From: Congzhengia sp045576635
GTDB taxonomy: Bacteria; Bacillota; Clostridia; UBA1381; UBA9506
Direction of reading: 5' to 3'
Assembly: GCA_045576635.1 (NCBI GenBank)
Contig: JAZNGT010000035.1
Span: forward strand, 48,281-112,280
Length of the DNA: 64,000 nucleotides
Positions 1 through 7,494 of this stretch are shown piece by piece (within the stretch, counting starts at the first letter, position 1; every line of letters starts with the position of its first letter). The notes under the pieces were generated by a model. It ran no database searches. It saw only the letters and a program-made list of their open reading frames with translations, and had not been told where the DNA came from. Made by a program: the position numbers and the translations under genes.

Positions 1-447
1 ATTACCGTTTGCGCTTTTTAAAATAGAGAGTTTGTAGGAAAACGCACCGCTATCGTAATGTACAACGCCCGAAATTCTGGGGGTAAAGTTTGGTGCGTCC
101 GGCTCAAATTCACGCGTTTCGAGCGCTTCTTCAAATGTTTTGCCCATCCTTAAAAAGTCATACACGGTGTTTGTCTGGTCGCCATTTGTGATGATGTCTG
201 TGTTTTGGAGCGCAAGGTAGGGATTATAGATAATAAGGCTCGGGTCTGTAAGTTTTGACTCGTCAAATGCCTTTGTGCGCATACCGCCGTCAAACTTTTC
301 GAAAATGCGGTTTCGGCTGTTTTCGCTTCTGCCCATGATAAAGTAGGCAATCATAGCGTTTTTGCCGTCTTCCGATGCGCCGATTACAATACCACGTCCT
401 GGGTATGTATTTTCACTTAACAGTTGTTTTAAATCAAATAATGCCAT
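1..447 (-). CDS. IMP cyclohydrolase, PurO-type (partial, 3' end cut)
   Basis: The first 149 codons of a protein starting MALFDLKQLLSENTYPGRG run off the window edge. It resembles the stand-alone archaeal-type IMP cyclohydrolase (PurO/IMP_cyclohyd fold), which closes FAICAR to IMP, the last step of purine synthesis, and which some Clostridia carry instead of the PurH C-terminal function. Seen: N-terminal YPGRGIVIG stretch, IAYFIMGRSENSRNR block and TNGDQTNTVYDFL, as in that family. The ATG lies 5 nt after the purN stop; its SD (GGAGG) is inside the end of purN, so the two are translationally linked. Last gene visible of the pur operon; the formyltransferase should follow outside the window. 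Family call is from memory of motifs, fairly sure. Confidence 0.75.
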   Translation of the reverse strand, partial: MALFDLKQLLSENTYPGRGIVIGASEDGKNAMIAYFIMGRSENSRNRIFEKFDGGMRTKAFDESKLTDPSLIIYNPYLALQNTDIITNGDQTNTVYDFLRMGKTFEEALETREFEPDAPNFTPRISGVVHYDSGAFSYKLSILKSANGN

Positions 448-452
448 TTCCT

Positions 453-1067
453 TTATTCCTCCGTCTGTATGAGTTTTTTAGAAACCATTTCAACCGCGCG
501 CGGAAGCAACTCCCACTCTGCCTGTTCCATTACGCGTTTTTGCAAAATTTCGGGGGTGTCGTTTTCTAAAATTTCAACCGCCTTTTGCAAGAGTATTTTG
601 CCGCCGTCGGGAATTTCGTTTACGAAATGTACCGTTGCGCCCGTGACCTTAACGCCGTAGGAAAGCGCCGCCTCATGCACGTGAAGGCCGTAAAAGCCTT
701 TGCCGCAAAACGAGGGAATCAAAGACGGGTGCACGTTTATAATGCGCTCGGGGTATTGTTTGGTGAAGTTTTCGCTTAAAATGCACATAAAGCCCGCAAG
801 GACGATTAAGTCGATTTCGTTTTCTTCTAAAAGGTTTGTAAGTGCAGTTTCAAACGCATCCCCGGATGCATAGTCTTTTTTCAAAACGGTTTCTGTTTTG
901 ATGCCTGCTTTTTCTGCGCGGGTTAAGGCGTATGCGTCCTTTTTGTTTGAAATTACGAGTTTGATTGCACCGCTTTGTAAAATGCCCTGCTTTTCGGCAT
1001 CAATCAAAGCCTGCAAGTTTGTGCCGCCACCCGAAACAAAAACTGCGATGCGCGCTTTTTTTAGCAT
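453..1067 (-). CDS. purN: Phosphoribosylglycinamide formyltransferase PurN
   Basis: GAR transformylase, third step of purine synthesis: moves a formyl group from 10-formyl-THF to GAR in the cytoplasm. 204 aa, the usual length. Seen: phosphate-binding loop VSGGGTNLQAL near residue 11, LAGFMCILS, the catalytic Asn-His pair in NVHPSLIPSF and the catalytic Asp in VNEIPDGGKI. The ATG overlaps the purM stop by 7 nt and has only a weak SD, pointing to translational coupling with purM. Middle of the purE-purF-like-purM-purN-purO operon. Confidence 0.95.
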   Translation of the reverse strand: MLKKARIAVFVSGGGTNLQALIDAEKQGILQSGAIKLVISNKKDAYALTRAEKAGIKTETVLKKDYASGDAFETALTNLLEENEIDLIVLAGFMCILSENFTKQYPERIINVHPSLIPSFCGKGFYGLHVHEAALSYGVKVTGATVHFVNEIPDGGKILLQKAVEILENDTPEILQKRVMEQAEWELLPRAVEMVSKKLIQTEE

Positions 1068-2104
1068 ATTGTCACACTTTCTTCGGATGCTTGAATTTCG
1101 CCGATGATATATGCATCTTCGCCGTTTTTCTTTAAAACAGAAAGTGCTTTGTCTGCATCGTTTTTCGATACCACTACGCTCATGCCAACGCCCATGTTAT
1201 AGGTGTTAAACATATCGCGTTCGGGGACATTGCCCGTTTTTGCCAAAAGGTCAAAAATGGGAAGAATGCGGATTGCGCTTTTTTCAATTTTTGCGCCAAA
1301 GCCTTTCGGGATACTTCTCGGAATGTTTTCGTAAAAACCGCCGCCTGTAATGTGCGATACTGCTTTTACTGTAACCGCGTCAAAGAGTGCAAGCATGGGT
1401 TTTACGTAGATTCTGGTAGGTGTAATAAGTGCTTCGCCCAAAGATTTTCCGCCAAGTTCTGCTACGGGTTTTAATAAATCATTGTTTTCTACATCAAACA
1501 CACGGCGTACGAGCGAAAAACCGTTTGAGTGCACACCGCTTGACGGAAGTGCGATGATAACGTCGCCTGATGCGATGGTTTTGTTGTCTAAAATTTTGGA
1601 TTTATCTACAACGCCCACAGAAAAACCTGCTAAATCGTATTCGTCTTCGGGGTAAAAGCCCGGCATTTCTGCCGTTTCGCCACCGATTAACGCACAGCCC
1701 GACTGCACGCAGCCTTCTGCCACGCCCTCTACAATCTGGGCAATCTTTTCAGGATAGTTTTTGCCGCATGCAATATAGTCTAAGAAAAAGAGCGGTTTTG
1801 CGCCGCAGCAGATAATATCGTTTACGCACATAGCAACACAGTCAATACCCACCGTGTTATGCTTGTCCAGCAAAAACGCCATTTTCAGTTTGGTGCCAAC
1901 GCCGTCTGTTCCGCTGACCAATACAGGATTTTGGATACCGGAAAGGTCTAACGAAAACAGGCCGCCAAAGCCGCCGATATCGGACATCGCGCCTTTTGTT
2001 ATCGTTCTTGCAATATGGGTTTTCATCAGTTCTACGGCTTTGTATCCGGCGGTAATATCTACGCCTGCCGCTTTATAACTGTCAGATCTTGAAGTGTTGT
2101 TCAT
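1061..2104 (-). CDS. purM: Phosphoribosylformylglycinamidine cyclo-ligase PurM
   Basis: AIR synthetase, fifth step of purine synthesis: ATP-dependent ring closure of FGAM. 347 aa, full family length. Seen: GVDITAGYKAV at the N-terminus, GFGGLF, SGTDGVGTKL (ATP-grasp-like nucleotide site), DIICCGAKPLFFLDY, GGETAEMPGFY and HITGGGFYENIPR, all typical PurM blocks in order. ATG is preceded by AAAGGAA. It follows the purF-like gene by 27 nt and overlaps purN by 7 nt, so it is mid-operon. Confidence 0.97.
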   Translation of the reverse strand: MNNTSRSDSYKAAGVDITAGYKAVELMKTHIARTITKGAMSDIGGFGGLFSLDLSGIQNPVLVSGTDGVGTKLKMAFLLDKHNTVGIDCVAMCVNDIICCGAKPLFFLDYIACGKNYPEKIAQIVEGVAEGCVQSGCALIGGETAEMPGFYPEDEYDLAGFSVGVVDKSKILDNKTIASGDVIIALPSSGVHSNGFSLVRRVFDVENNDLLKPVAELGGKSLGEALITPTRIYVKPMLALFDAVTVKAVSHITGGGFYENIPRSIPKGFGAKIEKSAIRILPIFDLLAKTGNVPERDMFNTYNMGVGMSVVVSKNDADKALSVLKKNGEDAYIIGEIQASEESVTIC

Positions 2105-2131
2105 GGCTTTATTTCCTTTCGATTGTATGAT

Positions 2132-3559
2132 TTATTTTTTACCGTTCCAGCAATATGTACATAATTTGCAAGGTTCTAATCCAATTGCCTCTATGATGCC
2201 GTCCAATGACTGAAATTCAAGCGATGCAAAATTAAACTTTTCACAAATTGCCTGTCTTAATTTTTTGCCGCGCTCGGTCTTCGAGTCACTGTATTCATCG
2301 ATATGCTTTTCGCCCTCTTCGCCCTCTAATTCCATAATGACTTTTCGTGCAATGAGTTCCATATCACCCGTAGAACGCGAGAAGTTTAAAAATTTACAAC
2401 CGTACATAATCGGCGGGCATGCCGACCGCATGTGAACGGCTTTTGCACCATTTTCATAGAGAAAGTCAACCGTCTTTTTAAGTTGTGTTCCGCGTACGAT
2501 GGAGTCATCCACAAACAAAAGGTCTTTGCCGGAAATCAATTCGTTTACGGGAATCTGCTTCATTTTTGCGATTTTGTCGCGGTCGCCCTGACTGGGAGGC
2601 GTAAAACTACGCATCCACGTGGGTGTGTATTTAATAAACGGTCTTGCGAACGGAATGTGGCTTTGGTTTGCGTATCCGATTGCGTGGGGCGTACCAGAGT
2701 CCGGCACACCGCCTACATAGTCAATGGAATCATCCGCGTTTGCAATTTCGTCGTTTTTTGCCATAATTTCGCCGTTTTTGTAGCGCATCATCTCAACGTT
2801 TACACCCTCGTAACTCGATGTGGGGTATCCGAAATAGGACCACAAAAATGCGCAGATTTTCATTTCTTTTCCGGGTGCTTGAAGCCTCGTTACGGTATCT
2901 GCCGTAATTTCTACAATTTCACCGGGGCCGAGTTCTCTTTCGTTTTCGTAGCCGAGTTTCTGGCACGCAAACGATTCAAATGATACGCAGTGACCGTCTT
3001 CATTTTTGCCGATAGCAACCGGAATTCTGCCCACTCTGTCGCGCGCGGCAATCAAAACGCCGTCGTCTTTTAAAATGAGAATGGACATGGATCCATCAAT
3101 CACTTCCTGCGCAAAACGGATGCCCTCGCAAAAACTGCTTTTAAGGTTTATTAGCGCCGCCACCAAATCGGTTGCGTTAATTTTTCCGCCTGTCATTGCG
3201 CCGAAATGGCCGTAGCCGGGTTTTGAAAAATATTCTTTTAAAAGTTCATCGCTGTTATTGATTAGTCCCACGGTGCAGATTGCATACGTTCCGATGTTGG
3301 AACGAATCAAAAGCGGCTGCGGGTCGCTGTCACTGATACAACCAATCGCTGCATGGCCGTGCATCTCGTCTAAAATATTTGCAAACTTCGTCCGAAATGG
3401 CGAGTTTTCGATGTTATGAATGTCGCGCTGCAAGCCCTTTTCATTGCTTACTGCCGCCATACCGCCACGCCTTGTTCCAAGGTGTGAATGGTAGTCTGTT
3501 CCAAAAAATACGTCGGCAATTGCATCGCGCTTGCTGACTGCTCCAAAAAATCCGCCCAA
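2132..3559 (-). CDS. PurF-like amidophosphoribosyltransferase with degenerate glutaminase domain
   Basis: Homologue of glutamine PRPP amidotransferase, the first committed purine step. 475 aa. C-terminal PRTase half looks intact: PRPP loop LLFVDDSIVRGT at 347-358 and C-terminal CKLCTYCWNG. The N-terminal Ntn glutaminase half does not: the start is TTG-GGC-GGA (MGGFFGAVSK) where active enzymes have Met-Cys-Gly, so the Cys nucleophile is missing; the region matching HNGNLTN reads TVGLINN (96-102), so the oxyanion Asn is also absent, and the GHVRYST block reads GHAAIGC. The TTG start has an SD (AGGAGG, 8 nt upstream) and no better upstream start exists. Inference: ammonia-dependent or regulatory paralogue. 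Sits between purE and purM. Confidence 0.85.
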   Translation of the reverse strand: MGGFFGAVSKRDAIADVFFGTDYHSHLGTRRGGMAAVSNEKGLQRDIHNIENSPFRTKFANILDEMHGHAAIGCISDSDPQPLLIRSNIGTYAICTVGLINNSDELLKEYFSKPGYGHFGAMTGGKINATDLVAALINLKSSFCEGIRFAQEVIDGSMSILILKDDGVLIAARDRVGRIPVAIGKNEDGHCVSFESFACQKLGYENERELGPGEIVEITADTVTRLQAPGKEMKICAFLWSYFGYPTSSYEGVNVEMMRYKNGEIMAKNDEIANADDSIDYVGGVPDSGTPHAIGYANQSHIPFARPFIKYTPTWMRSFTPPSQGDRDKIAKMKQIPVNELISGKDLLFVDDSIVRGTQLKKTVDFLYENGAKAVHMRSACPPIMYGCKFLNFSRSTGDMELIARKVIMELEGEEGEKHIDEYSDSKTERGKKLRQAICEKFNFASLEFQSLDGIIEAIGLEPCKLCTYCWNGKK

Positions 3560-3583
3560 AGTGGCACCTCCTGAATTGATATC

Positions 3584-4081
3584 TTAAAGGGAGTTGTATT
3601 TTGCTTCAATCTCCGCGTTTTTTTTCAGTACATTTTCTGTATTTTTACTGCGGGACAAATCGAGTTTGTCTGCAAGGTCTTTATCCTCTACCGCAAGAAT
3701 CTGAATTGCCAAAAGTGCGGCGTTTTGCGCGCCGTCTATCGCAACGGTTGCAACCGGAATGCCGCCCGGCATCTGCACGGTTGACAAAAGTGCGTCTAAA
3801 CCGTCAAGTGTTGAGGACTTAACGGGAATGCCGATTACGGGAAGTGTGGTGTTTGCTGCGATTGCACCTGCTAAATGCGCCGCCTTTCCTGCTGCCGCAA
3901 TGATGGCACCAAACCCGTTTTTACGTGCATTTTGCGAAAATTCCTTTGCCTCTTTTGGCGTTCTGTGCGCCGAAAAAACATGTACCTCAAAGGGTACGTC
4001 AAATTCTTTTAACGTATCCATCGCTTTGGACACAACGGGCAAATCACTGTCACTGCCCATAATAATACCTACTTTTTTCAT
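3584..4081 (-). CDS. purE: N5-carboxyaminoimidazole ribonucleotide mutase PurE
   Basis: Class I PurE, converts N5-CAIR to CAIR in purine synthesis. 165 aa, normal length. Seen: IMGSDSDLPV near residue 8, the SAHRTP motif with the catalytic His, AAAGKAAHLAGAIAANTTLPVIGIPV and QMPGGIPVATVAI. Class I enzymes work with PurK, which is not in the window. First structural gene of the operon, behind an attenuator-type leader (see 4107-4150 and 4135-4218). Confidence 0.96.
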   Translation of the reverse strand: MKKVGIIMGSDSDLPVVSKAMDTLKEFDVPFEVHVFSAHRTPKEAKEFSQNARKNGFGAIIAAAGKAAHLAGAIAANTTLPVIGIPVKSSTLDGLDALLSTVQMPGGIPVATVAIDGAQNAALLAIQILAVEDKDLADKLDLSRSKNTENVLKKNAEIEAKYNSL

Positions 4082-4106
4082 GGCTTTATCTCCCTTCGTG
4101 TATCTT

Positions 4107-4150
4107 AAAAAACAAACAAGACAGACCTATCCTGTTAGGATAGATCTGCC
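4107..4150 (-). terminator. Leader attenuator of the pur operon
   Basis: On the minus strand a 12-bp stem (CAGATCTATCCT / AGGATAGGTCTG, one G-U pair) with a 3-nt AAC loop is followed by TCTTGTTTGTTTTTT. It lies between the promoter and purE, so it can stop transcription before the operon. The 5' arm and the loop are the last codons and the stop codon of the 27-codon ORF at 4135-4218. No competing antiterminator stem was obvious by eye. Confidence 0.8.
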
Positions 4151-4218
4151 CGAACCATTGACAATAAAGTGTATTCTTTTTTGCTGATTTTTAAGCTGCG
4201 CTTTTTTATCGTTTGCAA
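4135..4218 (-). CDS. Candidate leader peptide of the purine operon (27 aa)
   Basis: Too short for usual gene calling. AAGGAG, a 6-nt gap, then TTG begins 27 sense codons ending at TAA; the peptide ends KKEYTLLSMVRADLS. It is Lys-rich at the front. The last four codons (GCA GAT CTA TCC) build the 5' arm of the terminator and TAA sits in its loop, so a ribosome reaching the end would cover the arm and block the hairpin. This layout is that of a translation-coupled attenuator. Expression, and the peptide's dependence on a purine or translation signal, are inference; I know no named family for it. Confidence 0.5.
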   Translation of the reverse strand: MQTIKKRSLKISKKEYTLLSMVRADLS

Positions 4219-4280
4219 AACAGACTCCTTTACAAATGCAAAATAATTTGGTCTAAAATCAAACAAATTCTTACATTATA

Positions 4281-4309
4281 ATTGTACCACGTAAATGCCT
4301 TTCTGTCAA
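4281..4309 (-). promoter_or_regulatory. Sigma-A promoter of the pur operon
   Basis: Minus strand TTGACA (4304-4309), 17-bp spacer, TACAAT (4281-4286). The predicted transcript starts near 4274 and has a ~190-nt leader before purE. I looked for a guanine/purine riboswitch core in the leader and did not see one. Confidence 0.85.
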
Positions 4310-4390
4310 GGCGTTACAGAAAAATCGGCAGTATGACAAAGGCACTAAAAAAAACACCTTTTTCTCTTGTCATTTTTCATAAAATTTTGT

Positions 4391-5095
4391 CTATTTCCCC
4401 TCGCGGAAACACTTGGAAAGTGCATGAAGCGCCTTTTTTTCAATCCGTGATACGTAAGACCTCGAAATCGAAAGTTCTTTTGCAATTTCCTGCTGGGTTC
4501 TCGGAGCGTTTTCAAGCCCGTAACGCTTGATGATGATTTCCTGCTCACGCGGAGTTAAATAGCGCTTTATGTACTCTTCCAGTTTTTTTACGTCCCAGTC
4601 AATGCTTACACGCTCTGAAATTTCCTCGTCTTCGGATGGGAGAATGTCCATAAACGTAACTTCGTTCCCGTCGGCGTCGTGCCCCAGGCACTCGTTTAGA
4701 GAAATTTCCTGTTTTAATTTTTTGCCCGCTCGCACCGTCATTAAAATTTCGTTTTCGATACACCGCGCAGCATACGTCGCAAGGCGCGCCTGTTTTCTGT
4801 AATCAAACGAATCTATCGCTTTCATAAGTCCAATGGTCCCAATGGAAATTAAATCATCATCGTCACATCCTGCCACATTGTTATACTTTTTGGCGATATG
4901 CGCAACGAGGCGAAGATTGCGTTCTACCAAGATGTTTTTGGCGGTTTTGTCACCCGATGATGCAAGCGATAGATAGTGCTTTTCCTCCGTCGGCGATAAA
5001 GGTTTCGGGAAATTGTTCTGCCCCGATACGTACGATATTAAAAACATACCGTACTTTAAAAAATAAAGAAATGCAAACAAACACGAAGAAAACAT
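4391..5095 (-). CDS. sigK: Sporulation sigma factor SigK (pro-sigma-K)
   Basis: Late mother-cell RNA polymerase sigma factor. 234 aa. Seen: a hydrophobic N-terminal pro-sequence (FAFLYFLKYGMFLISYVSG) of the type removed by SpoIVFB, then region 2 (NLRLVAHIAKKYNN, LISIGTIGLMKAIDSFD) and region 4 (LTPREQEIIIKRYGL, QEIAKELSISRSYVSRIEKKAL). Gene is continuous, so no skin element splits it. Start ATG follows GAGGTAACC. The pro-sequence separates it from SigE, which has a different N-terminus. It diverges from a Cys-rich conserved protein with a mother-cell-type promoter. Confidence 0.92.
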   Translation of the reverse strand: MFSSCLFAFLYFLKYGMFLISYVSGQNNFPKPLSPTEEKHYLSLASSGDKTAKNILVERNLRLVAHIAKKYNNVAGCDDDDLISIGTIGLMKAIDSFDYRKQARLATYAARCIENEILMTVRAGKKLKQEISLNECLGHDADGNEVTFMDILPSEDEEISERVSIDWDVKKLEEYIKRYLTPREQEIIIKRYGLENAPRTQQEIAKELSISRSYVSRIEKKALHALSKCFREGK

Positions 5096-5207
5096 AGGTT
5101 ACCTCTTTTTTTTAACAATGTAAAGAAAGTATATGTTTTATGTTTCATTTTTTGCAAGTCCACCAAAAAGAAAGTTTTTCTTTTAAATTGTACAAAGCAT
5201 GTAGGCA

Positions 5208-5233
5208 CTTTTTTTTACGTGTGACATATTATA
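5208..5233 (+). promoter_or_regulatory. Candidate sigma-K (mother-cell) promoter
   Basis: AC at 5207-5208, 16 nt, then CATATTATA (5225-5233) fits the sigma-K consensus AC-N16-CATAnnnTA. No sigma-A box was obvious nearby. The neighbour sigK makes this plausible but it is a short motif in AT-rich DNA. Confidence 0.45.
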
Positions 5234-5274
5234 TTGTGAGAGGACATCTCAAATTCTTTTTTTGGAGGTTCATT

Positions 5275-6114
5275 ATGGGAGAAAAACGCTATTCCTCGCC
5301 CGCTTCACACTGCGAGGATATGAAAGGTTCGGTTTGCATACATACAGATAAAGTGTACGATTCCTGTAAAGACAAAGACTGCATTGAAGATGCCCGCGTG
5401 TTTTTGACCGCGTGCGGTCAGGAACTTGTTGACAAAGCAGTAAATGTACGGTGCAGAAAGGCAGAAATCATCTGGGCGTTTCCCGATGTTGAGCCTATTC
5501 CTTTTAACAAAGGCTACTTTACAGTCGATATTAAGTTCTTCTTTAAGATTACGCTCGACGTATTTTTAGGCGTTGGCAAGCCCACCACGGTAGAAGGCTT
5601 AGCAACCTTTGACAAAAAGGTAATTCTGTTCGGCTCAGAAGGCGCTGCAAAGGTATTTGAATCCCGCTATCGCTACGACAGTTTTGACGAACAACTCTGG
5701 CAGAAAACCAATATGCCCAAAGCCGTTGTAGAAGTCGTTGACCCGTTATGTCTTTCTGCAAAGGTTGTAGATTTAGAAGACAAAATGTGCTGCTCAACCG
5801 ACGACATCGACTTTACTGCCATCCCCGAGTGCATTTGCAACGTGTTCGATGACAGACTCGTTTTAAGCGGTGAGAAAAAGCGCGTGTTTGTTTCTATCGG
5901 TCTTTTCTCTATCGTAAAAATCGAGCGCAGCGTGCAACTTTTAATTCCCGCAATTGATTTTTGTGTGCCGCAGAAGGAATGCTCCTCCTCTTGTGACGAA
6001 AGTCCCTGCGACTTGTTCGACAAAATCAATTTCCCCTTTGACGAGTTTTTCCCGCCGGAACGGGATTGCTTAGAGTATGACCCCTCGTACCGTCACGGCT
6101 GCTGCACAGACTGA
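5275..6114 (+). CDS. Conserved Cys-rich protein, probably spore-associated
   Basis: 279 aa from the ATG that follows GGAGG (TTTGGAGGTTCATT). I recall similar clostridial proteins of unknown function with the block DKDCIEDARVFLTACGQELVDKAVNVRC; no named family is certain. Seen: about 20 Cys, several as CC or CxC, especially in the C-terminal third (ECSSSCDESPC, HGCCTD); no signal peptide or TM segment; N-terminal half predicted mostly beta. Divergent from sigK, with a sigma-K-like promoter 40 nt upstream. Inference: mother-cell product, perhaps a cross-linked coat protein. It ends 8 nt before a bidirectional terminator. Confidence 0.65.
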   Translation: MGEKRYSSPASHCEDMKGSVCIHTDKVYDSCKDKDCIEDARVFLTACGQELVDKAVNVRCRKAEIIWAFPDVEPIPFNKGYFTVDIKFFFKITLDVFLGVGKPTTVEGLATFDKKVILFGSEGAAKVFESRYRYDSFDEQLWQKTNMPKAVVEVVDPLCLSAKVVDLEDKMCCSTDDIDFTAIPECICNVFDDRLVLSGEKKRVFVSIGLFSIVKIERSVQLLIPAIDFCVPQKECSSSCDESPCDLFDKINFPFDEFFPPERDCLEYDPSYRHGCCTD

Positions 6115-6121
6115 CAAAAAC

Positions 6122-6157
6122 AAAAATGGTTGTAACGTATGCGTTACAACCATTTTT
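6122..6157. terminator. Bidirectional terminator
   Basis: A perfect 16-bp inverted repeat (AAAAATGGTTGTAACG, 4-nt loop TATG) with A-tract on one side and T-tract on the other. It ends the plus-strand Cys-rich gene and overlaps the last codons and stop of the convergent PPTase gene. Confidence 0.85.
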
Positions 6158-6743
6158 CTATATATTTGATTTTAAAATCTTCGTTTGTAGTGACGGAAAT
6201 AATGTAGTCTCCTACATGCTTTGTTGTAAAGTCCTTTTCAGTGACATCGAAATTTTTAATGTCGAAAAGTCCCGTGCCAAGCATTTTAACGTACGCTTCT
6301 TTTTTGGTCCAGATTTCAAAAAAACGTGCATCACGTTTTGACGCGTCGCTTTCTATATACATTCTTTCTTTTTCGGTGAAATACTTTTCTTTTACGCCCG
6401 GATTTACGGGGCGAAGTTTTTCTGCATCAATTCCTACGGGGCTATCTGATACGGCGCAAAGCACCAAAGAACCTGAATGCGTAAGGCTTATGTGCAAATT
6501 TTGGTCCGGAAGGTACGGCTTTCCCGTTTCTGTCGCGGCAAACGAACTGTTTTTTATAGGTGTGCCAAGGTATTTTGATGCCGCGTAATGCATCAATGCA
6601 CCGGATGCTATAATACGCTTTTTCGCAATGTCGCTTTTAGAACGCGCAACCCTGCGCTTTCTATCTTTACTCGCTTTCTGATAAAGCGTGGAAAACTCCT
6701 TTTCCGTAAGACGCGTGATGTCATAACCAAAAACCCGTAGCAT
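6144..6743 (-). CDS. 4'-phosphopantetheinyl transferase, Sfp type
   Basis: Moves phosphopantetheine from CoA to a Ser of carrier proteins. 199 aa from the ATG behind AAGAGGTGAGAAC; a longer reading frame exists but its extra codons precede this SD and overlap the promoter. Seen: AATETGKPYLP, LSLTHSGSLVLCAVS (substrate His block), GIDAEKLRP (Mg-binding GxD) and FFEIWTKKEAYVKMLGTGL (WxxKEA signature). Partner carrier protein is not in the window, so it may be the genome's ACP activator or serve a peptide synthetase. Its stop lies in the shared terminator. Confidence 0.9.
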   Translation of the reverse strand: MLRVFGYDITRLTEKEFSTLYQKASKDRKRRVARSKSDIAKKRIIASGALMHYAASKYLGTPIKNSSFAATETGKPYLPDQNLHISLTHSGSLVLCAVSDSPVGIDAEKLRPVNPGVKEKYFTEKERMYIESDASKRDARFFEIWTKKEAYVKMLGTGLFDIKNFDVTEKDFTTKHVGDYIISVTTNEDFKIKYIEKWL

Positions 6744-6762
6744 GTTCTCACCTCTTATCTTT

Positions 6763-6791
6763 ATTGTAGCCTTTTTTTGTGAAAATGTCAA
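6763..6791 (-). promoter_or_regulatory. Sigma-A promoter of the PPTase gene
   Basis: Minus strand TTGACA (6786-6791), 17-bp spacer, TACAAT (6763-6768), about 20 nt before the chosen ATG's leader; it falls inside the longer reading frame, which supports the shorter start. Confidence 0.85.
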
Positions 6792-6826
6792 CAATCGTCC
6801 TTAAAATGTAACAAACGAAAAAAGGG

Positions 6827-6854
6827 TTGTATTTTAAAGGATTTGTGTTATAAT
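6827..6854 (+). promoter_or_regulatory. Promoter of ppa
   Basis: TTGTAT, 16-bp spacer, TATAAT preceded by TG one base upstream (extended -10), 30 nt before the ppa ATG. Confidence 0.75.
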
Positions 6855-6884
6855 ATAAGAAAAGCAAAAAAAAAGGAGATATGT

Positions 6885-7415
6885 ATGAATATTTGGCATG
6901 ACATCAGTCCCAAACGGATTTCAAAAAATCAATTTGTTGCAGTTGTGGAAATTTCAAAGGGCAGTAAAAACAAATATGAACTCGATAAAGAAACCGGTCT
7001 TTTAATGCTTGACCGTATTTTGTATACCTCAACACACTACCCTGCAAACTACGGATTTATCCCCAGAACGTATGCAGATGATTTAGACCCATTGGATGTT
7101 TTAATTTTGTGTTCTGAGAGTATCAATCCCTTAACGATGGTGGAATGTTATCCGATTGGCGTTATAACTATGATTGATAACGGTCGCGCCGACGAAAAGA
7201 TTATTGCCATTCCGTTTGACGACCCGAACTACAATACGTACACAGATATTTCGCAACTGCCAACCCACATTTTTAACGAAATGACGCACTTTTTTAAAGT
7301 TTACAAAGAACTCGAAGGAAAAGAAACCGCAGTAAGCGAAGTGCAGGGGCAAGATGCAGCCGTGGAAATTATTCAAAAGGCGATTGATAGTTATATTGAA
7401 AATTATTGTAAATAA
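6885..7415 (+). CDS. ppa: Inorganic pyrophosphatase, family I
   Basis: Hydrolyses PPi to phosphate, pulling biosynthetic reactions forward. 176 aa. Seen: VEISKGSKNKYELDKETG (substrate Lys and Glu), ANYGFIPRTYADDLDPLDVLIL with the metal-binding DxDPxD core and DPNYNTYTDI. Start ATG follows AAGGAGATATGT. Monocistronic: own promoter upstream and a strong terminator at 7451. Confidence 0.95.
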   Translation: MNIWHDISPKRISKNQFVAVVEISKGSKNKYELDKETGLLMLDRILYTSTHYPANYGFIPRTYADDLDPLDVLILCSESINPLTMVECYPIGVITMIDNGRADEKIIAIPFDDPNYNTYTDISQLPTHIFNEMTHFFKVYKELEGKETAVSEVQGQDAAVEIIQKAIDSYIENYCK

Positions 7416-7450
7416 GACCGGCAAAAAAATGTACAGACCATATAAAGCAA

Positions 7451-7483
7451 AAGAAGGGATTTATATTAAATCCCTTCTTTTTT
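7451..7483 (+). terminator. Terminator after ppa
   Basis: Perfect 13-bp stem AAGAAGGGATTTA / TAAATCCCTTCTT, loop TAT, then a T run. Confidence 0.85.
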
Positions 7484-7494
7484 AATGCTCAAAA

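Noticed and set aside
2432..2983. 183-codon open frame on the plus strand
   Set aside because: Lies wholly antisense to the purF-like gene; no SD and no recognisable protein.
4107..4280. Guanine/purine riboswitch in the pur leader
   Set aside because: The conserved three-way junction and loop-loop sequences were not found; the leader instead holds the short ORF and terminator.
4391..5095. skin-type interruption of sigK
   Set aside because: The reading frame is continuous from pro-sequence to region 4.
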